Source: Cryptomeria japonica
Taxonomy: Eukaryota > Streptophyta > Pinopsida > Cupressales > Cupressaceae
Reading direction: 5' to 3'
Length of the DNA stretch: 58,000 nt
Assembly: GCF_030272615.1 (NCBI RefSeq)
Contig: NC_081412.1
Location: forward strand, 695,712,083-695,770,082
The notes below the pieces were generated by a model, which ran no database searches, was not told where the DNA came from, and saw only the letters and a program-made list of their open reading frames with translations. Positions 33,362 to 45,932 of the stretch are shown here, one piece after another (within the stretch, counting starts at the first letter, position 1; every line of letters begins with the position of its first letter). The position numbers and the translations under genes were made by a program.

Positions 33362-34971
33362 AAGGTTAAATCATTCAGAAGATCAGATCATTGGAGACAA
33401 GAACAAAGGAGTAATGACAAGAAGAAGGTTGGCAACTGATGAGGTATGTTTAATTTCTCAAGTTGAACCAGAATCGGTTATTGAAGCTTGTAAAGATGAA
33501 TGTTCGATGAGATCTATGGAAGAGGAATTAGATCAAATTGAGAATAACAACACATGGACTTTAGTTCCCCGACCTAAAAATAAGAATGTTATTGGAACTA
33601 AATGGGTTTTTTGGAATAAAATGAATGAGGATGGACAAGTTGTGAGGAATAAAGCTAGATTGGCATGTAAAGGATATTCTCAGAAGGAAGGAATTGATTA
33701 TGATGAGACTTTTGCTCTAGTAGCTAGGATTGAAGCTGTGATATTATTTCTTGCTTATGATTCCCATAAGAAATACAAGTTTTATCAGATGGATGTTAAG
33801 TGTGCATTTTTGAATGGAGATCTTGAAGAGGAAGTTTACAGTGAGCAACCTGATGGATTTTCACTTTCAAATGACAAAAACATGGTTTACAATTTAGGGA
33901 AAGCTTTATATGGATTGAAACAAGCTCCTAGAGCTTGGTATGCTAGGCTGGACAAATATCTTTTGAAGCTTGGTTTCACTAAAGGTAATGATGACAGTAA
34001 CTTATATTATAAGATTACTGATGATGACATATTGATTGTTGAAGTCTTTGTTGATGATATCATTTTTGGAGGTGAGGATAAGATATGTATGGAATTCTCT
34101 AAAAATATGAAGAATGAATTTGAGATGTCTATGATTGGGGAGATGAAATTTTTCTTAGGTTTGTAGATTCCTCAGAATGATAAAGGTATTTTCATCTATC
34201 AAACTAAGTATGCTAGAGAGTTGTTGAAGAAATTTAGTATGGAAAATTCCAAACCGGTTGGTACCCCTATGGTTACAAGTGATAAATTAACAAAGAATGA
34301 TGAATATATGATTGGAGGTTTGTTATATCTAACTTAAACTAGACCGGATATAATTAATGTGGTTTGTATTGTATCAAGATATCAAATTGATCCTAGAGAG
34401 AATCATGAGAGTGCGGTGAAAGGGATTTTTCAGGTATTTGCAAGGATCAACTAAGTATGGTTTGTGGTATCCTAAAAATGATGACTTTACACTATGTGTA
34501 TATACAAATGCTGACTGGGCTAGAGATGTTGATGATCGGAAGAGCACATCCAGTGGAGCTTTCTTTCTTGGAAAGAAACTTGTTTCATAGATCAGCAAGA
34601 AACAATAATTTTCTTCTTTATCTACTATTGAAGTTGAGTATGTTGTTGCTGCTACTAACTGTACACAAGTTCTATGGATAAAGAAAATGTTGAAGGATAT
34701 AAGGGTGGATTGTAATGAACTGATAGTTATTCACTATGATAACTCTGTTGCTATTGACATATCAAAGAATCTAGTATTTCATTCTAAGACTAAGAACATT
34801 TCTATCAAGTATAATTTTCTGAAGGAGAAGGTGGAAGCAAATGAAGTCAGACTGTTTTATGTGAACACTAAAGAACAAATTGCAGATATCTTCACTAAAC
34901 CTTTTCCTAAGGAATCATTTGAGTACTTCAGAGAGATATTGGGAGTTTCTTCCCCTCTGATAGAGACTTGA
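33362..34971 (+). pseudogene. G reverse transcriptase and RNase H (copia)
   Basis: The open frame to 34166 carries '[20 protein letters not shown]' (about 33546), '[19 protein letters not shown]', '[16 protein letters not shown]' (about 33903) and the catalytic 'FVDDIIFGG' (about 34048). TAG at 34164 and TAA near 34334 follow, with a frameshift near 34430. RNase H is still readable: 'YTNADWARDVDDRKSTSSG' (Asp to Asn after YT, about 34503), 'STIEVEYVVAATN' (about 34622) and 'ADIFTKPFPKESFEYFR' (about 34885). It is the best preserved RT N-terminus in the window. Confidence 0.9.
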
Positions 34972-35338
34972 GTGATGCTCACTGGCATCAGTCCGACATG
35001 CATTATTAGAACTATCATTCATTCTGGGTTGATGTGTTGCTGCTACTACTCAAAGGGAGTAGTAAGCTATCTAGTTCAGAGGTTTTATGACTTTTCTTTG
35101 ATGTTCATGTCAAATTTCTGGCATTCATGTCAAAGAGGGAGAGATATTTATGCGAAAAATAGAGCTTAACAGGGATATCATTCACAAGGGGAATTTAGTT
35201 TGTTGGATCAGAAATTCACTGTCATACCATTTTCGAGAGGTTGTTGGATGTCTTCCTACGGGGGAGACTTGTTTGGCACTTCTTGGCACATGGATGTTTT
35301 TCATAGCTAGTGTTGCCATCAATGCAAAAGGTGGAGAT
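34972..35338 (+). other. G 3' noncoding region with purine boxes
   Basis: A first box, 'catgtcaaagagggagagat', lies at about 35126-35145. The LTR-adjacent 'gccatcaatgcaaaaggtggagat' ends at 35338. The two-box layout equals that of A-D. Confidence 0.7.
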
Positions 35339-36561
35339 TGTTGGCAATTTGGAGGAACTGATTATGTGTTGTATTGATGTCAACACTAGTTGTTTTGATG
35401 TCTACCAACTTTCGATAGAGTGGTTGGTCTTTGATGTTGATTTGGAGATTTGTCTTTGGTTCTGGTCTAACTATTAGAATTGGTTTGGATTGGTTATTCA
35501 TGTGTTCTTGATGTGTATCACATTCAGTTGGCTCAAGATTTGATGATCTGGATGCTATTATATGTTCTAGTAAGCCTTTTGGTTACCGATAAGGGCTTTA
35601 TCGACAACACTTTGATGAAGAGTTTTTGATGAATCTGATAAGTAGTGTTGGTGTGGATTCTAGAAGGTTATTAGGATACCGATGGTTATCAAGTTAGTGT
35701 TCTAGTTGTTCATGGTGTTTCATTTGGTTTATGGTGACCTGTTTTGGGTCTGGTGGTTATTCTATTAGGTTATGGACCGGCTTATGTAACGTGTTGGTTG
35801 ATTCTCCCAATGCATCACCAGTTGGATTTATTGTTTGGTTTATGTTGTTTTGGTCTTAAGCTGACTTGGTTTATCATTGGTTTGTGGGATTATGTAACAA
35901 ATCTATTGTATTATCTTGTAGGTGGCCGACCTAATTGTTTAGGTCGTGGGTTGCTATAAATATAATGTAAGATCTCTTTGTAGATCATATAGATATGTGG
36001 AAGGAAAAGGTTATGGTATTATCTGTGTGCGAATAAAGTTGTAATCATATGCAAAGGTTTTGGGCGATCATAGGTGATCAAATTGGGTTTGTAAAAGAGG
36101 TTTAAAACCTCCGGTATTGAGCTTAATTGAAATTGTACTCAGGCATAGGAGATGCTATTCTTGCAGTTCATTCATCTTTCCAAATTGTAGTCCAGATTTA
36201 TTTTGTAGTCACTGAGGCTCCTCTTGTGATGAGCAGTGTGCTCTAGGTTGTTGGCCTTCTTGCATGTGCAGGACCCTCTTATTGTAATCACATACTTGCT
36301 ACACAAGTATTATCTAATTGTGGGTAGGCTTCCCACCATAGTTTTTCCCTTTACCGGGTTTTCCACATACAAATCATGGTGTTATGTGTTATGGATGGTT
36401 GGTAATTATTCTGTGATTTATGTTTATGCTTGATTGTTATATCTTCTATTCGGGTATTTGGTTTATGCATTCTAGTAAAAGGTTTTGTGTTCTTAAATTT
36501 GTATAATCTATTGACAATTGATTCACCCTCCCCTCTCAGTTGTCCACTAGTTATCCTAACA
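35339..36561 (+). repeat. Element G 3' LTR (1223 bp)
   Basis: It begins TGTTGGCAATTTGG and ends TATCCTAACA. TATAAATA is at 35955-35962. 'catagtttttccctttaccgggttttccacat' (about 36337) and 'gattcaccctcccctctcagt' (about 36519) are the conserved blocks. Its right half aligns with E (1-548). Confidence 0.88.
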
Positions 36562-36576
36562 CAGTGTTTCCACATT

Positions 36577-37168
36577 TGATGTAGCGAGACCACTATATGA
36601 TGACATTGTTTGTGCAGTTCCTCCTAAGCATATGGAAATTCCTCAATTGGTGTTGTACAATGAAAAAAGTGACCCCTTGACTCATGTGAAGACATTTGAA
36701 ACTTTGTTTAGTGATTTTGGTCATGACCAAAGACTTACGGCTCAATTGTTTTCTAGAACCTTTACAGATAAAGCCTTGCAATGGTAGTGTTATTTGTCTC
36801 CTTATTCTATTACTTATTTTCAACAATTGTCTAATGCTTTCATTCAATAATTTCAAAATAACATGGGTCATAAGATTAATTTGATTGATTTGATTCATTA
36901 TAAGCAAGAAGTTAAAGAAAAACTGATTGATTTTATTGGTAGATATAAACATTTTCATTCTCCAATTTCTTATCATGTGCCCGATCATGATATTCAAATA
37001 ATTTTTACTACTAATTTACAAAAAGGTATTAGATATAAGCTTATATTTTCTGAGTTTACTTCTTTTATGCAATTGTGTGCAATGGTTCATAATTATCAGC
37101 TTCAAGTGAGTCAATTTGAATCATCCTCTTCAATGGCTCCGGTTGATAAGAATGAGAGTGCTCAATAA
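36577..37168 (+). pseudogene. H Gag (gypsy capsid domain)
   Basis: 'DPLTHVKTFETLFSDFGHDQ' (about 36672), 'LFSRTFTDKALQW' followed by TAG (36786) and 'YFQQLSNAFIQ' before TAA (36848) show a Retrotrans_gag-type capsid read in one frame across two stops. It then continues through 36863-37168. The usual family pattern is W-x-L-F..W near this point. It would form the particle core. Confidence 0.75.
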
Positions 37169-38132
37169 TCACGTATGAAGTTTAAACCAAACAAAGGTTT
37201 CATCAAGATACATGACAACATCAACACTCAAGTGGTATCCATGACATCAGGTGTGGGCCCTTTATCCATATACTTTATAAAATAATTAACTCCTCTTTCT
37301 AAGTCTTTCAATAGTATAATGTTGATATTGATGTTGATGAATAATAATGTGTTATAACTTCCTCCCATAAAACCAATTGACAATTCTAAACCATTGCTAG
37401 CTTACCATAATCCTAAAGCTTTTTGTCAATATCACTATCAACCTAGCCATGATACCGAGAAATATTACTAGTTGAAAAATAATATCCAATATTTTTTTGG
37501 TAACAATAATATATTTGTAGCTGGTGTCAATGACAGGGAATAAATTTTTAGCTCCTCCTAATCAAAATCTCCAAATATTTACCAACTCCTTTCCTTCTCA
37601 TTCTCTCAATGTTGTTGAGTCTGAGTCTCTTGATTTTTCTCCTAATGACCTTGGTATGGAATCTAATAATATTGTAACCTGGTTGACAAATCTACACCTC
37701 TAAAGGACTTGTATTACTTTTGATCCTAGTGATACTATTGTTGCACCAGGTGGCCCATTATATATCACTATGAAAATCAAAGGCAAACTCTCACAAGGGG
37801 TGCTCATTGATCTAGTGCATATGGTGAATGTGATTTCTGAAGAAAATCTTTATACTCAACAATTTCATCAAGTAACATATGATAAATCTAATGTTATGAT
37901 TAAGGTGTATGATGGTTTCTCTTGCCCTACTATTGGTTATATCACCCTTCCTATTGAGGTTGGTACTAAGTGCTTAGATGTAACCTTTTCTATTATTCCT
38001 ACATCGAATCAATTTCATGTGAAGTTAGGACATCCTTGGCTCTCTTCCATGAAATATGTCCCTTGTACAATTCATATATGTTTTAAATTCCCTCATAATG
38101 GCATTATTTTAATGATTAATCATAGACTTTAA
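37169..38132 (+). pseudogene. H zinc-knuckle-like motif and protease-like domain
   Basis: 'FCQYHYQPSHDTEKYY' (about 37420-37470) matches the C-x2-H-x4-H-x4-C pattern of gypsy Gag, with the last Cys replaced by Tyr. 'GGPLYITMKIKGKLSQGVLID' begins the retropepsin-like domain at about 37750, in the 120-codon frame 37770-38132. The residues after the active-site Asp read Leu-Val-His where Asp-Thr/Ser-Gly is expected. 'VKLGHPWLSSM' near 38022 is the usual second half. The protease is therefore recognisable but unlikely to work. Confidence 0.7.
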
Positions 38133-39762
38133 CAACCTAGAAATTTCACTCTTGATTACTTCTGGCCCAAACAACCTAAGCCTCTTAAGCCTCCAAATGA
38201 CATCCTTTTCTTATCTTATCAAAAATAGAAAAATGAGTTGATCATGCTCTTAAGTAAACCTAGATATCCTACAACCTTGGATATTCTTCCTCCTCATAAT
38301 GGACCTGGTATTCTTCCTACTCCTATTCCTCCTATATATGCCTCAGTTCCACCTCCTATGTCCTACAAAGGAAAGTGATTGGCATAAAGTATCTCTCAGC
38401 CTATTAGATTTTCTTTCATTCCTCCCCCCATAAGGGAAGAAAAGAATCATATGTCTATTGATCCTAAACCTTCGCAAGCCTCAACTAAAACTAAAAGGAA
38501 TCATTGTGTGAGAGAACACCAATGAATACATTGTGCCAAGGCTCGTGATCTTTCTTCCCAAACCATTTCCTCCCTAAAGACGCCAAATGTTGACTTGGTC
38601 CTATTTGTCTAGCCTTTTCCTAACTTTACGGAAGAAGTTCAACTCAGATCACCTAAATTAAAAATGATGGCTCAACATCTTTTCATATTAAAGATCCTAT
38701 TTTTATTAATCTAGATGATGATAATACATTGATTCTAATGATTTTAATGATATGTATGAGATTAATCATGAGTTATCTTCATGTTTTTCAAAAGAATTAA
38801 CCCTAGATCCTAGTGACAAACAAAATGATTCATCCTTAGAGCATGGTCCTTGTTTGGAACTTGCAGTAGCTCCATTTGTTGTGCTCGATGTGGCTCCTCT
38901 TGCATCTTGTCCACCATCCCTAGATGATGTTAAACAAGATTGGGAGGCACATTATTTGCTTGAATAGCTTTATTTATGTCATAGATTCTCTTTTATTTGT
39001 TTTCTTGTTCATAATGTGCTTCCCTCGTGATATGTTGCTTGACATGTTTTTATGTTATGTTAGGTTCTCTTTGGATGACCCTTGTTACTCTATTGATGCA
39101 AGGTAATAAACAGGTCGAATGTTTTGTCACATTCCTCTATTTGTATCTCAATTCTTCTATATGTCATATCTATGTTATCTCATACATGTGCTATTGTTCA
39201 TAAATGTGCCTTATGTTGTCTACTTGGAGACAATGCAAGTGTTGAGATCTCTTTTTGGTCTCTTCCATGTTTACCCAAAAAAACATTTGTTTGTTATTTC
39301 TTGTGCTATTTTTCCATTGTATTTGTAGTTCCACTACCTTTAGGGGATGAGGTCAATTCAATACAAATATTCTAAATATAGATTATTTATCATAAGAGCA
39401 TACTGAGCCTGAAGTTAGTGGATCCCTTAAATGTTCTTTTTCATATAGGTTTTGTGACCATTATCATTTGATTTGTCCTTTCTTGGGGGCATATCATTTT
39501 GGTAATGTGATTGTCTCTTCGATGCATGTCGCCTTAAATAAATTGCTCCTAATAAGGCATATGAAATTGCTTCAACATGGGGGCATACACTATGCTCAAT
39601 GTTACACTTTACGTACACACCATTCCATGCTTTTTATACTCAAGTTACTTTGAAAATTGAGCCTTTTTCTTTGTAATTTGGTATTTTTCTTTTTCATGAC
39701 TCATAGTAAGAAAATCTTACTAGGCTAGTATAGTCATGCTCACTCTTTCCCTTTCATGTGTT
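38133..39762 (+). other. H region downstream of protease
   Basis: No RT or integrase motif. Pro-rich words (about 38270-38370) and an acidic stretch (38752-38965) may be remnants of a linker. I see no supported gene in the rest. C is inserted at 39762. Confidence 0.4.
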
Positions 39763-40899
39763 TGTTGGCATTTTAGATGATTATGTTGTGATTGTCATTG
39801 ATGGACACACACTTGCATTGAGATCACTTCTATATGTATGAGTTATGCTCAACCGACAATTGTTCCCAACTGGTATGATGCATTATAGTCCTTAGACTAT
39901 CGGTGTTTTGCAGAATGTGTTTACCAGTCTGAAGAGGTATGTTGACCCCAAGCAGTTTGAGGATCTCAAGCAATACAAAGGATCAAAGAGGCAGAACACA
40001 TATTTCCCAGTCTTCACTTTGTCAAACCAGCAACCGGTATTTTTCTTAAACCGGTATTTTGTATGAACTGGTAATACTCTGTGATGAGTTACCAACTAGC
40101 ATTTTGTGATGAGTTACCATCCACCGATTGTTTGGTGGTGCCGACACTTTAACGGTGCTTTTTGTGTCATGTTACAAAATATGTCTAGATTCATTGAACC
40201 TAGGAAATTGTATTGTAATCCTACTGGACCGACATGAAATCAGATTCCTTTAAAAGGACATCATGTCTAGGGTTTTAAGTTGTTGCTAGGGTTTAAGGTG
40301 GTTGATGAGTTAGAGAGAGTGTGAATGTGTTGAAGACTGAATTTATGCTAGAATGCATTAGGAATGAGCTATCAAGGATCTAACCAAGAAATCTGTGCTA
40401 TTTGCTAGATCACTCACTTGTTGATTACTCACATCTTCGACAAGTCTGAAGCCCTTAACCGGGTAGGCCCAAAAGCCTTTTGTAAATCCTCTAACAAGGT
40501 GGTTCACATCTATGGATCTAAAATCCTCTAGCAAGGTAATCTTTAATTGGGCTTATCTCCTAATATAGATTGAGATTCCTAACAAGATCTATTCTGGTAA
40601 AGAACATTGTCTGACCTTAACCAGTCTAACCTTAACCAGTATGGTTCCTATTCTGTACATAGTTACTTGTGAGTTCCATCTCACCGTGGTTTTTCCCATT
40701 TAAGTTTCCACGTCAAAATCTCGTGTGTTATGGTGTTTGTGCTTCTGTGGGTGAATGCATTATTTTCTATTTGGTTTGCATGTGTGCTAACTGGTTTGTC
40801 TTCTAAATTGTTTTACCGGTTTACTGGTAGTCTAGTAAAGTGTTTAAGGATAGTAATTTTTGGCATACTAATTCACCCCCCCCCTCTTAGTATTCATCA
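39763..40899 (+). repeat. Element C 5' LTR
   Basis: It begins TGTTGGCATTTT and ends TATTCATCA. A TATA-like tttaaaagg lies at 40249-40257. The 'gtggtttttcccatttaagtttccacgtcaaa' block is at 40686-40717, and 'attcacccccccccctcttag' at 40871-40890. Confidence 0.92.
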
Positions 40900-40901
40900 A
40901 T

Positions 40902-40913
40902 TGGTATCAGAGC
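40902..40913 (+). other. Primer binding site of C (initiator-Met tRNA)
   Basis: TGGTATCAGAGC begins three bases after the LTR end (two-base spacer 'at'). Confidence 0.9.
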
Positions 40914-40949
40914 CTACCTTTCTATAAGTCTAACCAATTGGAAAGAGAT

Positions 40950-42227
40950 ATGGGGGAATACACTATGAGGGAACTTACTCATCGGCTCACTCAGTCTGAG
41001 CAAGCCTATGATGATCTTATGGTCAAATATAAGGCCTCTCAAGCAAAAAGGAGAGAACATGCTGAAAAACTGATGGAGCTATCTGAAAATAGTTCTTCTG
41101 ATGAAGCAGACATGGAAGCCCTGATTCAAGAAGTAGAAAAGCTGAATGAATCCAATTCCAACCTGAGAAAAGAGTTGGAAGGACTAACTATTCAAATATA
41201 CCAAGAGCTTGAGAACCGGAGGAAAGCTGAAGATCTGTTAAAAGACAAAGATAATGAAATCTCCAAGCTGAAGCAAGAGATCAATGCCCTAAATGCTCAA
41301 CTCCATGTGAGCAAAGTGGAAAAGGAAGACATGCAAGGAGAACTGAACATAGCCATCTCTGAGATTGCAAACCTGATGGAAACAAATGCTGCCATTTCCA
41401 AAGAACTCTCTAAGTCAAAGGAAATACTTGCTAAGTTCAACAAGAGTATTGTTAAGCTAGAGAAAAAGCTTGAATCAGCCAAACCTGTCAAGAATACTGA
41501 TGGACTTGGTTACTCCAGTCATGAGCAAGGTGAGACCTCTGGTCCAAATGCTAAAGCATCAAAGAGGCAGCCGGCATTCAAAGGTAAAGGTAAACAAAAT
41601 TTCAAACCTGTTTGCTTTAACTGTCTTAAAGAAGGACATATTGCTAATGTATGTAGGAGCAAAGCCTATAATAATTTTCCTTACTTTATAAACAATGTAC
41701 CTAGATCCAATAAGTTCAATGGTAATTGTTATGCATGCAACAAGTTTAGGCATAGAGCATCTAAATGTAGGTCTGTTATGAACAACACTAGAAGATATCC
41801 TCAGAGGACTCAAGGATTTGGTCCGGAACCTTTTGTGAACCAGAATCACAACCGGTTTAATACCTTTAATCATTAGTCAAGAAGCGGTGGCTATCAAGCA
41901 GCAACCAGATGGAGAGCAAACTATTTGATCTGTCATTATCATGGTCACACTGCTGCAACATGCAGGAGGAAGAATGGTAACATGAATAATGGACCTTGGA
42001 GAGCACTTGGAATGGTCTGCTATCATTGCAACAAACCGGGTCACATTGCCAGATTCTGCAAGACAAGAAAGAACATATCGGATTACATACCGGTCACTCC
42101 AGAAGGAAAGATTGATATTGAAACTGTTCAAGTGGATATAAACAAAACCTGGAAAAAGAAACCAGTGGTGTTGCAAGATGAACCAGTTTCTGTACCTAGT
42201 GTGGAAATCATGGAACCGACAAACTAA
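40950..42227 (+). pseudogene. C ORF1: coiled-coil, zinc-knuckle Gag-like protein
   Basis: It starts at ATG 40950 (an in-frame TTG at 40938 lies where D has ATG) and ends TAA 42225-42227, about 425 codons with only one internal stop, TAG 41874-41876. Residues ~1-190 are a Glu/Lys/Leu coiled coil ('KDKDNEISKLKQEINALNAQ'). Four knuckles follow: 'CFNCLKEGHIANVC' (about 41610), 'CYACNKFRHRASKC' (about 41728), 'CHYHGHTAATC' (about 41930) and 'CYHCNKPGHIARFC' (about 42019). The third is a shortened, atypical one. A Lys/Pro/Val-rich tail follows. This is the best preserved ORF1 of the family. Confidence 0.85.
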
Positions 42228-42670
42228 GCATCAGAAAAGCTTAGGGGGAGCAAATGGCAAAATACTTCGAACCCCCGGTTTACACCGGTAAAAGACCTTA
42301 ACTAGTATGAGATACCTGTCAGTTGGCAGAAGATCGGAAATGGTAAAAGGTAAATTAGGGTTTACGCCCTAATGGTGAAGCATTTATTATGGTAGGTGAG
42401 GAATCTATTTAAAAGGAATTTTCAAATCATTTCTCACTATCATTTTTCAAGCGAAGAAGTTTTTCAAGTGTAGAGCGAAGAAAAAGTGATTTGTGTTGCG
42501 ATTCAAAGAAATTTTGAAACCCCGAAGAAGATTCAGAAGCAAATATCAAATGGTCAAGAGAAGAGCTCAAAGCGGTGATTCAACAATCGACGAAGTGTGA
42601 GGCAATGTGGAATTAGCAAGCCCTAAATTCTCTATTTTTGAAAGGTATTTCTTGAGTTTTCTATTTTATC
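42228..42670 (+). other. Spacer between C ORF1 and ORF2
   Basis: It carries 'gcttagggggagcaaatgg' right after ORF1 (42239) and then no believable coding frame. It ends in 'tttcttgag...tttatc' just before the ATG of ORF2. Confidence 0.45.
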
Positions 42671-45600
42671 ATGGCTTCCACATCTCATGATAGTTCTAGT
42701 GCAACTGTTGATTCTATGGACTTCATACAATGAAAGTCGAAATATAATGCCTTGTCTCAAGTACTGGCTAGTGTTATAGTAGAAGAAGGGATTTCTGATT
42801 ATATAGATTGTAAAATTGAAGACCTGGGGTCTCTAGCAATCCATTCTTAGCTAGGTCTATTTTGTGGGAAGGATAAAAAGATCAAACCGGAGTATAGCAT
42901 CTTGGAGAAGAAGAAACTTCACAATGCGGTTTACTTCCTAGAGGATTTCACAGATGACCACATTCGAATCATTTTGAACAGAGTTCATGGTGACAAGATG
43001 TATCTTGAGAGAACACATGATATCACACCGCAAGAAATTCATGCCGTCACCAATTTTTGCAATATAGGGGAAGTGCCAGCCCTAAGGAAGGTCAACAAGA
43101 CTGAAATGTCCAAGCTCACTAGTTTAGTGAGTGACTCACATGGAATGACTATCAATTCAATCAAGGATGATCTGGTCAAGTATGCCTGCATGGTGATAGG
43201 CTACCGGATTTTCTCTGCAAGTAGAATTAATTATGTCTCTGATGCAACGGTAAATGCTGCTTACCAAATGATCAAAGAAGATGCATCGTTTGATCTGTGC
43301 ACTTGTATGCAAAGACAACTTATGTTGAATCTTAAGTCAATCAAACAGGACAATGCACTGAGATTCAAGTTCGAACAACTATTGGTTGGGTTGTTCTTTT
43401 ACTTTCAAGGCTACTTTCCCGGAGTAGGTGATATTCAGTGGTCTGCTGACCAACCGGTAATAAAACAAATCAAGGAGAGCCTACAAGCAATTGGAACCAG
43501 CTATCTGGAAGCACTGAATAAATACTTTAATGAGTTCAGATGCAAGATGAGCCAAAGGATAAGGATATCCGGTGACATAGTCAAGAAATATGAAGAGGAC
43601 ATCTACTTTATCATCAAAGTGATGAATGCATAATGGAGGCCGTTGAGCCCAGATAGGTAGAAGTGGAGCCTATGGGCTATGAGGTGATGTATGATATGCT
43701 AGACACGTATGCTTCTACCCTAATCGCCTCACCCCTTGATCCCAAGGCAAAGAGAACTGGCACCTATTTGGAAAGGGTTGCACCAGTTATAGAACCCTCT
43801 GAAAAGAAAGGAAAGGCAATGCCTTTAGCATCAGCACCAGTTACTACAGCCAGTCCCAAAGTGACCAAGTGGTCACCAGTTAAGAAGAAACCGGAAGCGG
43901 CACCTGCAAAAGTCTTCAAGAGGAAGCGGAAGACAAAAATCAATACACCTGACTCAGAAGAAATTGTGTCAGAAGAACTACCTAAGAAGAAGACTAGGCA
44001 AACAAAGAAAAAGACAAAGAATGAACCAGCATCATCTGCACTAGTAAATATTGACATTTCTTCTTACAAACCTTTGACACATTGTCAAAGAACTATAAAG
44101 AACATTAGGAGAAAAGTGTTGAATGATTTAATTGATTGTTTTGATAATCTCAATGATGATGAAAAGGAAGCAGTTGAATAGGAAATCATTAAGTATTTGT
44201 GTGTTAATGACCGATCGCCTTCAGAAATTAGATCTGAGACACCACATTCTTTGTATAATTCTTTAGACAATAAATGGCACATTGCCAAAGAAAAGGAACA
44301 GGAAATGAGGGAGAAAATATTTTCTCAACATTTTCCTGATGTATCTAATTCAGAACTTTTCAAAGTTATGAATAAATACAAAGGCCTCTTCTTCATGAGA
44401 AGAAGAAGACTCATGTTACTGGAAGGAAAGAGTTAAGAAGTGATCAAGGATACACATACTCTTGCTCAAGAAACTCTTAAGATGCATCAAGTGGCTGAAG
44501 GCAATAGAAAAGTTGACCGAGAACCAGAAACTAGCAAACTGGATGTAGTGTATGACATTGAAGAAGAACTGGTCACAGAACAAATGGACCCCATTGAAGT
44601 AGACACCTTAGATGGTGAAAATGTTACTCAAGATGCACCATCAGAAGTAACAGGATAGGAGAAGTAGGCAGAACAGGTAGAAAAGCAAAAGGAAGCAGAG
44701 GACAAAAAGGAGGAAGCAAAGAAGCAAGTGGAGAAGAAGAAAGCAAAGGAGGATAAAGAAGAGGAGAAGAGAAAGGAAGCAGAGAAGGAGAAAATTAAGG
44801 ATGAAGAGGAGAAGAAGAAGGATGAAGAGGAGAAGAGAAAGAAGGAAGAGGAAAAGAAGAAGGATGAAGAGGAAAAGAGGAAGAAGGAAGAGGAGAAGAA
44901 GAAGAATGAAGAAGAAAAGAAGCGGAAAGATGAAGAAAAGAAGAAGGAAGAGGAGAAGAAGCAGCAGGAAGAGGGGTAGACGAAAAAGGACGAAGAAGAA
45001 GAGAAGCAGAGGAAAGAAGAGAAAAGGAAAACAGTAGAAGAGGTAAAAAAAGGATAGAAGAGGAAAAGTTAAGAGCTACAGAGAAAGAAGAAGTGGAAAA
45101 AAGCACTCAGATGGAGACTCCAAAGGCAACCAGTAGTCAAGCCAAACCGGATGACCTCACCAATCCTATTGACCTCTAATCTGCAAATGAAATGGAGCTA
45201 CTACAGAGCATTAAGGTTGCTCAAGAATTCCTTGAAGTGATAAGGAGGAAGAAGGAGCAAGATGTGATCCAAGCTATGGTGGACACTCTTACCGGTTTGT
45301 TACCTGGCACAAACCTCCCCAATACTGATTCATCACTGGCACAGTTGAATCTCCTATGCACCATAGTGGATGATCAGGTGCAAAGCCTAGAAGAGGTAGT
45401 AGAGGCAAATGCCAAGAAAGAGCATCAAAAGGCTCTCAACATTGCCCTGGTGAAGAAGCTAAATGAGCTCCGGTCCGATCTGCAAAAAGCTCAAAAAGAT
45501 ATAAGGGATGCTCTGGATGAGGGGAATCTACTACTGAGTAAGATTTGCCAACCCCATCTCTTCTGTGATGATGTGCTTGTACAGAAGCAAAAGATACAAT

Positions 45601-45932
45601 CTGACTTGTAGTTATACATGAGCACCTTCAAGCCGCCATATGACTCTTTTACAGCTTATGGGCAAATCATTCACCAGTTTCATATCCAGTCTGCCAAAAT
45701 AGAGTTGGAAATCAGCAACCGAACTCAAGATTTGCAGGAACTACAACTGGTTCTACTCCCACGCCTGCAAATAGTTTAGAACTGTTATCTCAATCTGGAT
45801 TCTTTAATGGTGACTCAAGAGATGAGCACAATAGATGCCATGGAAGAATAGGTCTCCCAGATGCAGACAGAGAAATAAGTGGCTACCTCCCTACTTGAGT
45901 CCTGGTTCTTATCTATGAAACAATTTTTGTAG
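42671..45932 (+). pseudogene. C ORF2: long two-domain protein of unknown function
   Basis: It starts MASTSH at ATG 42671. In-frame stops are TGA 42731 and TAG 42848. A frame change occurs near 43615 and stops at about 44179, 44434, 44656 and 44665 interrupt the later part, which ends near TAG 45930. The N-terminal domain (42900-43630) keeps 'LNRVHGDKMYLE' (about 42975), 'VIGYRIFSASRINYVSD' and 'EPMGYEVMYDML' (43663). A Lys/Pro-rich segment (43780-44030) follows, then a highly charged Lys/Glu repeat (44680-45100), then a coiled coil (45192-45600). The order equals that of B and D ORF2. No catalytic motif is seen; the function is unknown. Confidence 0.72.
44680..45060 (+). repeat. Lys/Glu-coding minisatellite in C ORF2
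   Basis: Purine-only repeats of roughly 30-45 bp built on 'gaagaggagaagaagaagga' encode a KDEEEKKK-type charged helix. B and D have only a shorter acidic linker here, so the array expanded in the C lineage. Confidence 0.85.

Larger units (their letters stand above)
33362..36561 (+). mobile_element. Element G: copia element, 3' half only
   Basis: G enters in the middle of the RT leader right after F's LTR and continues through RNase H, purine tracts and a 1223-bp 3' LTR. Its 5' half should lie to the left of the window, on the other side of F. The LTR is of the same family as E. G in turn interrupts the Gag of H. Confidence 0.82.

Noticed and set aside
44728-44979. A separate small Lys/Glu-rich gene
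   Set aside because: It is a fragment of the larger C ORF2 between in-frame TAG stops; position and flanking homology to B and D show it is one gene.
42671-45932. ORF2 as an envelope protein
   Set aside because: No signal peptide, no transmembrane helix and no glycosylated ectodomain pattern; it is hydrophilic and charged throughout.
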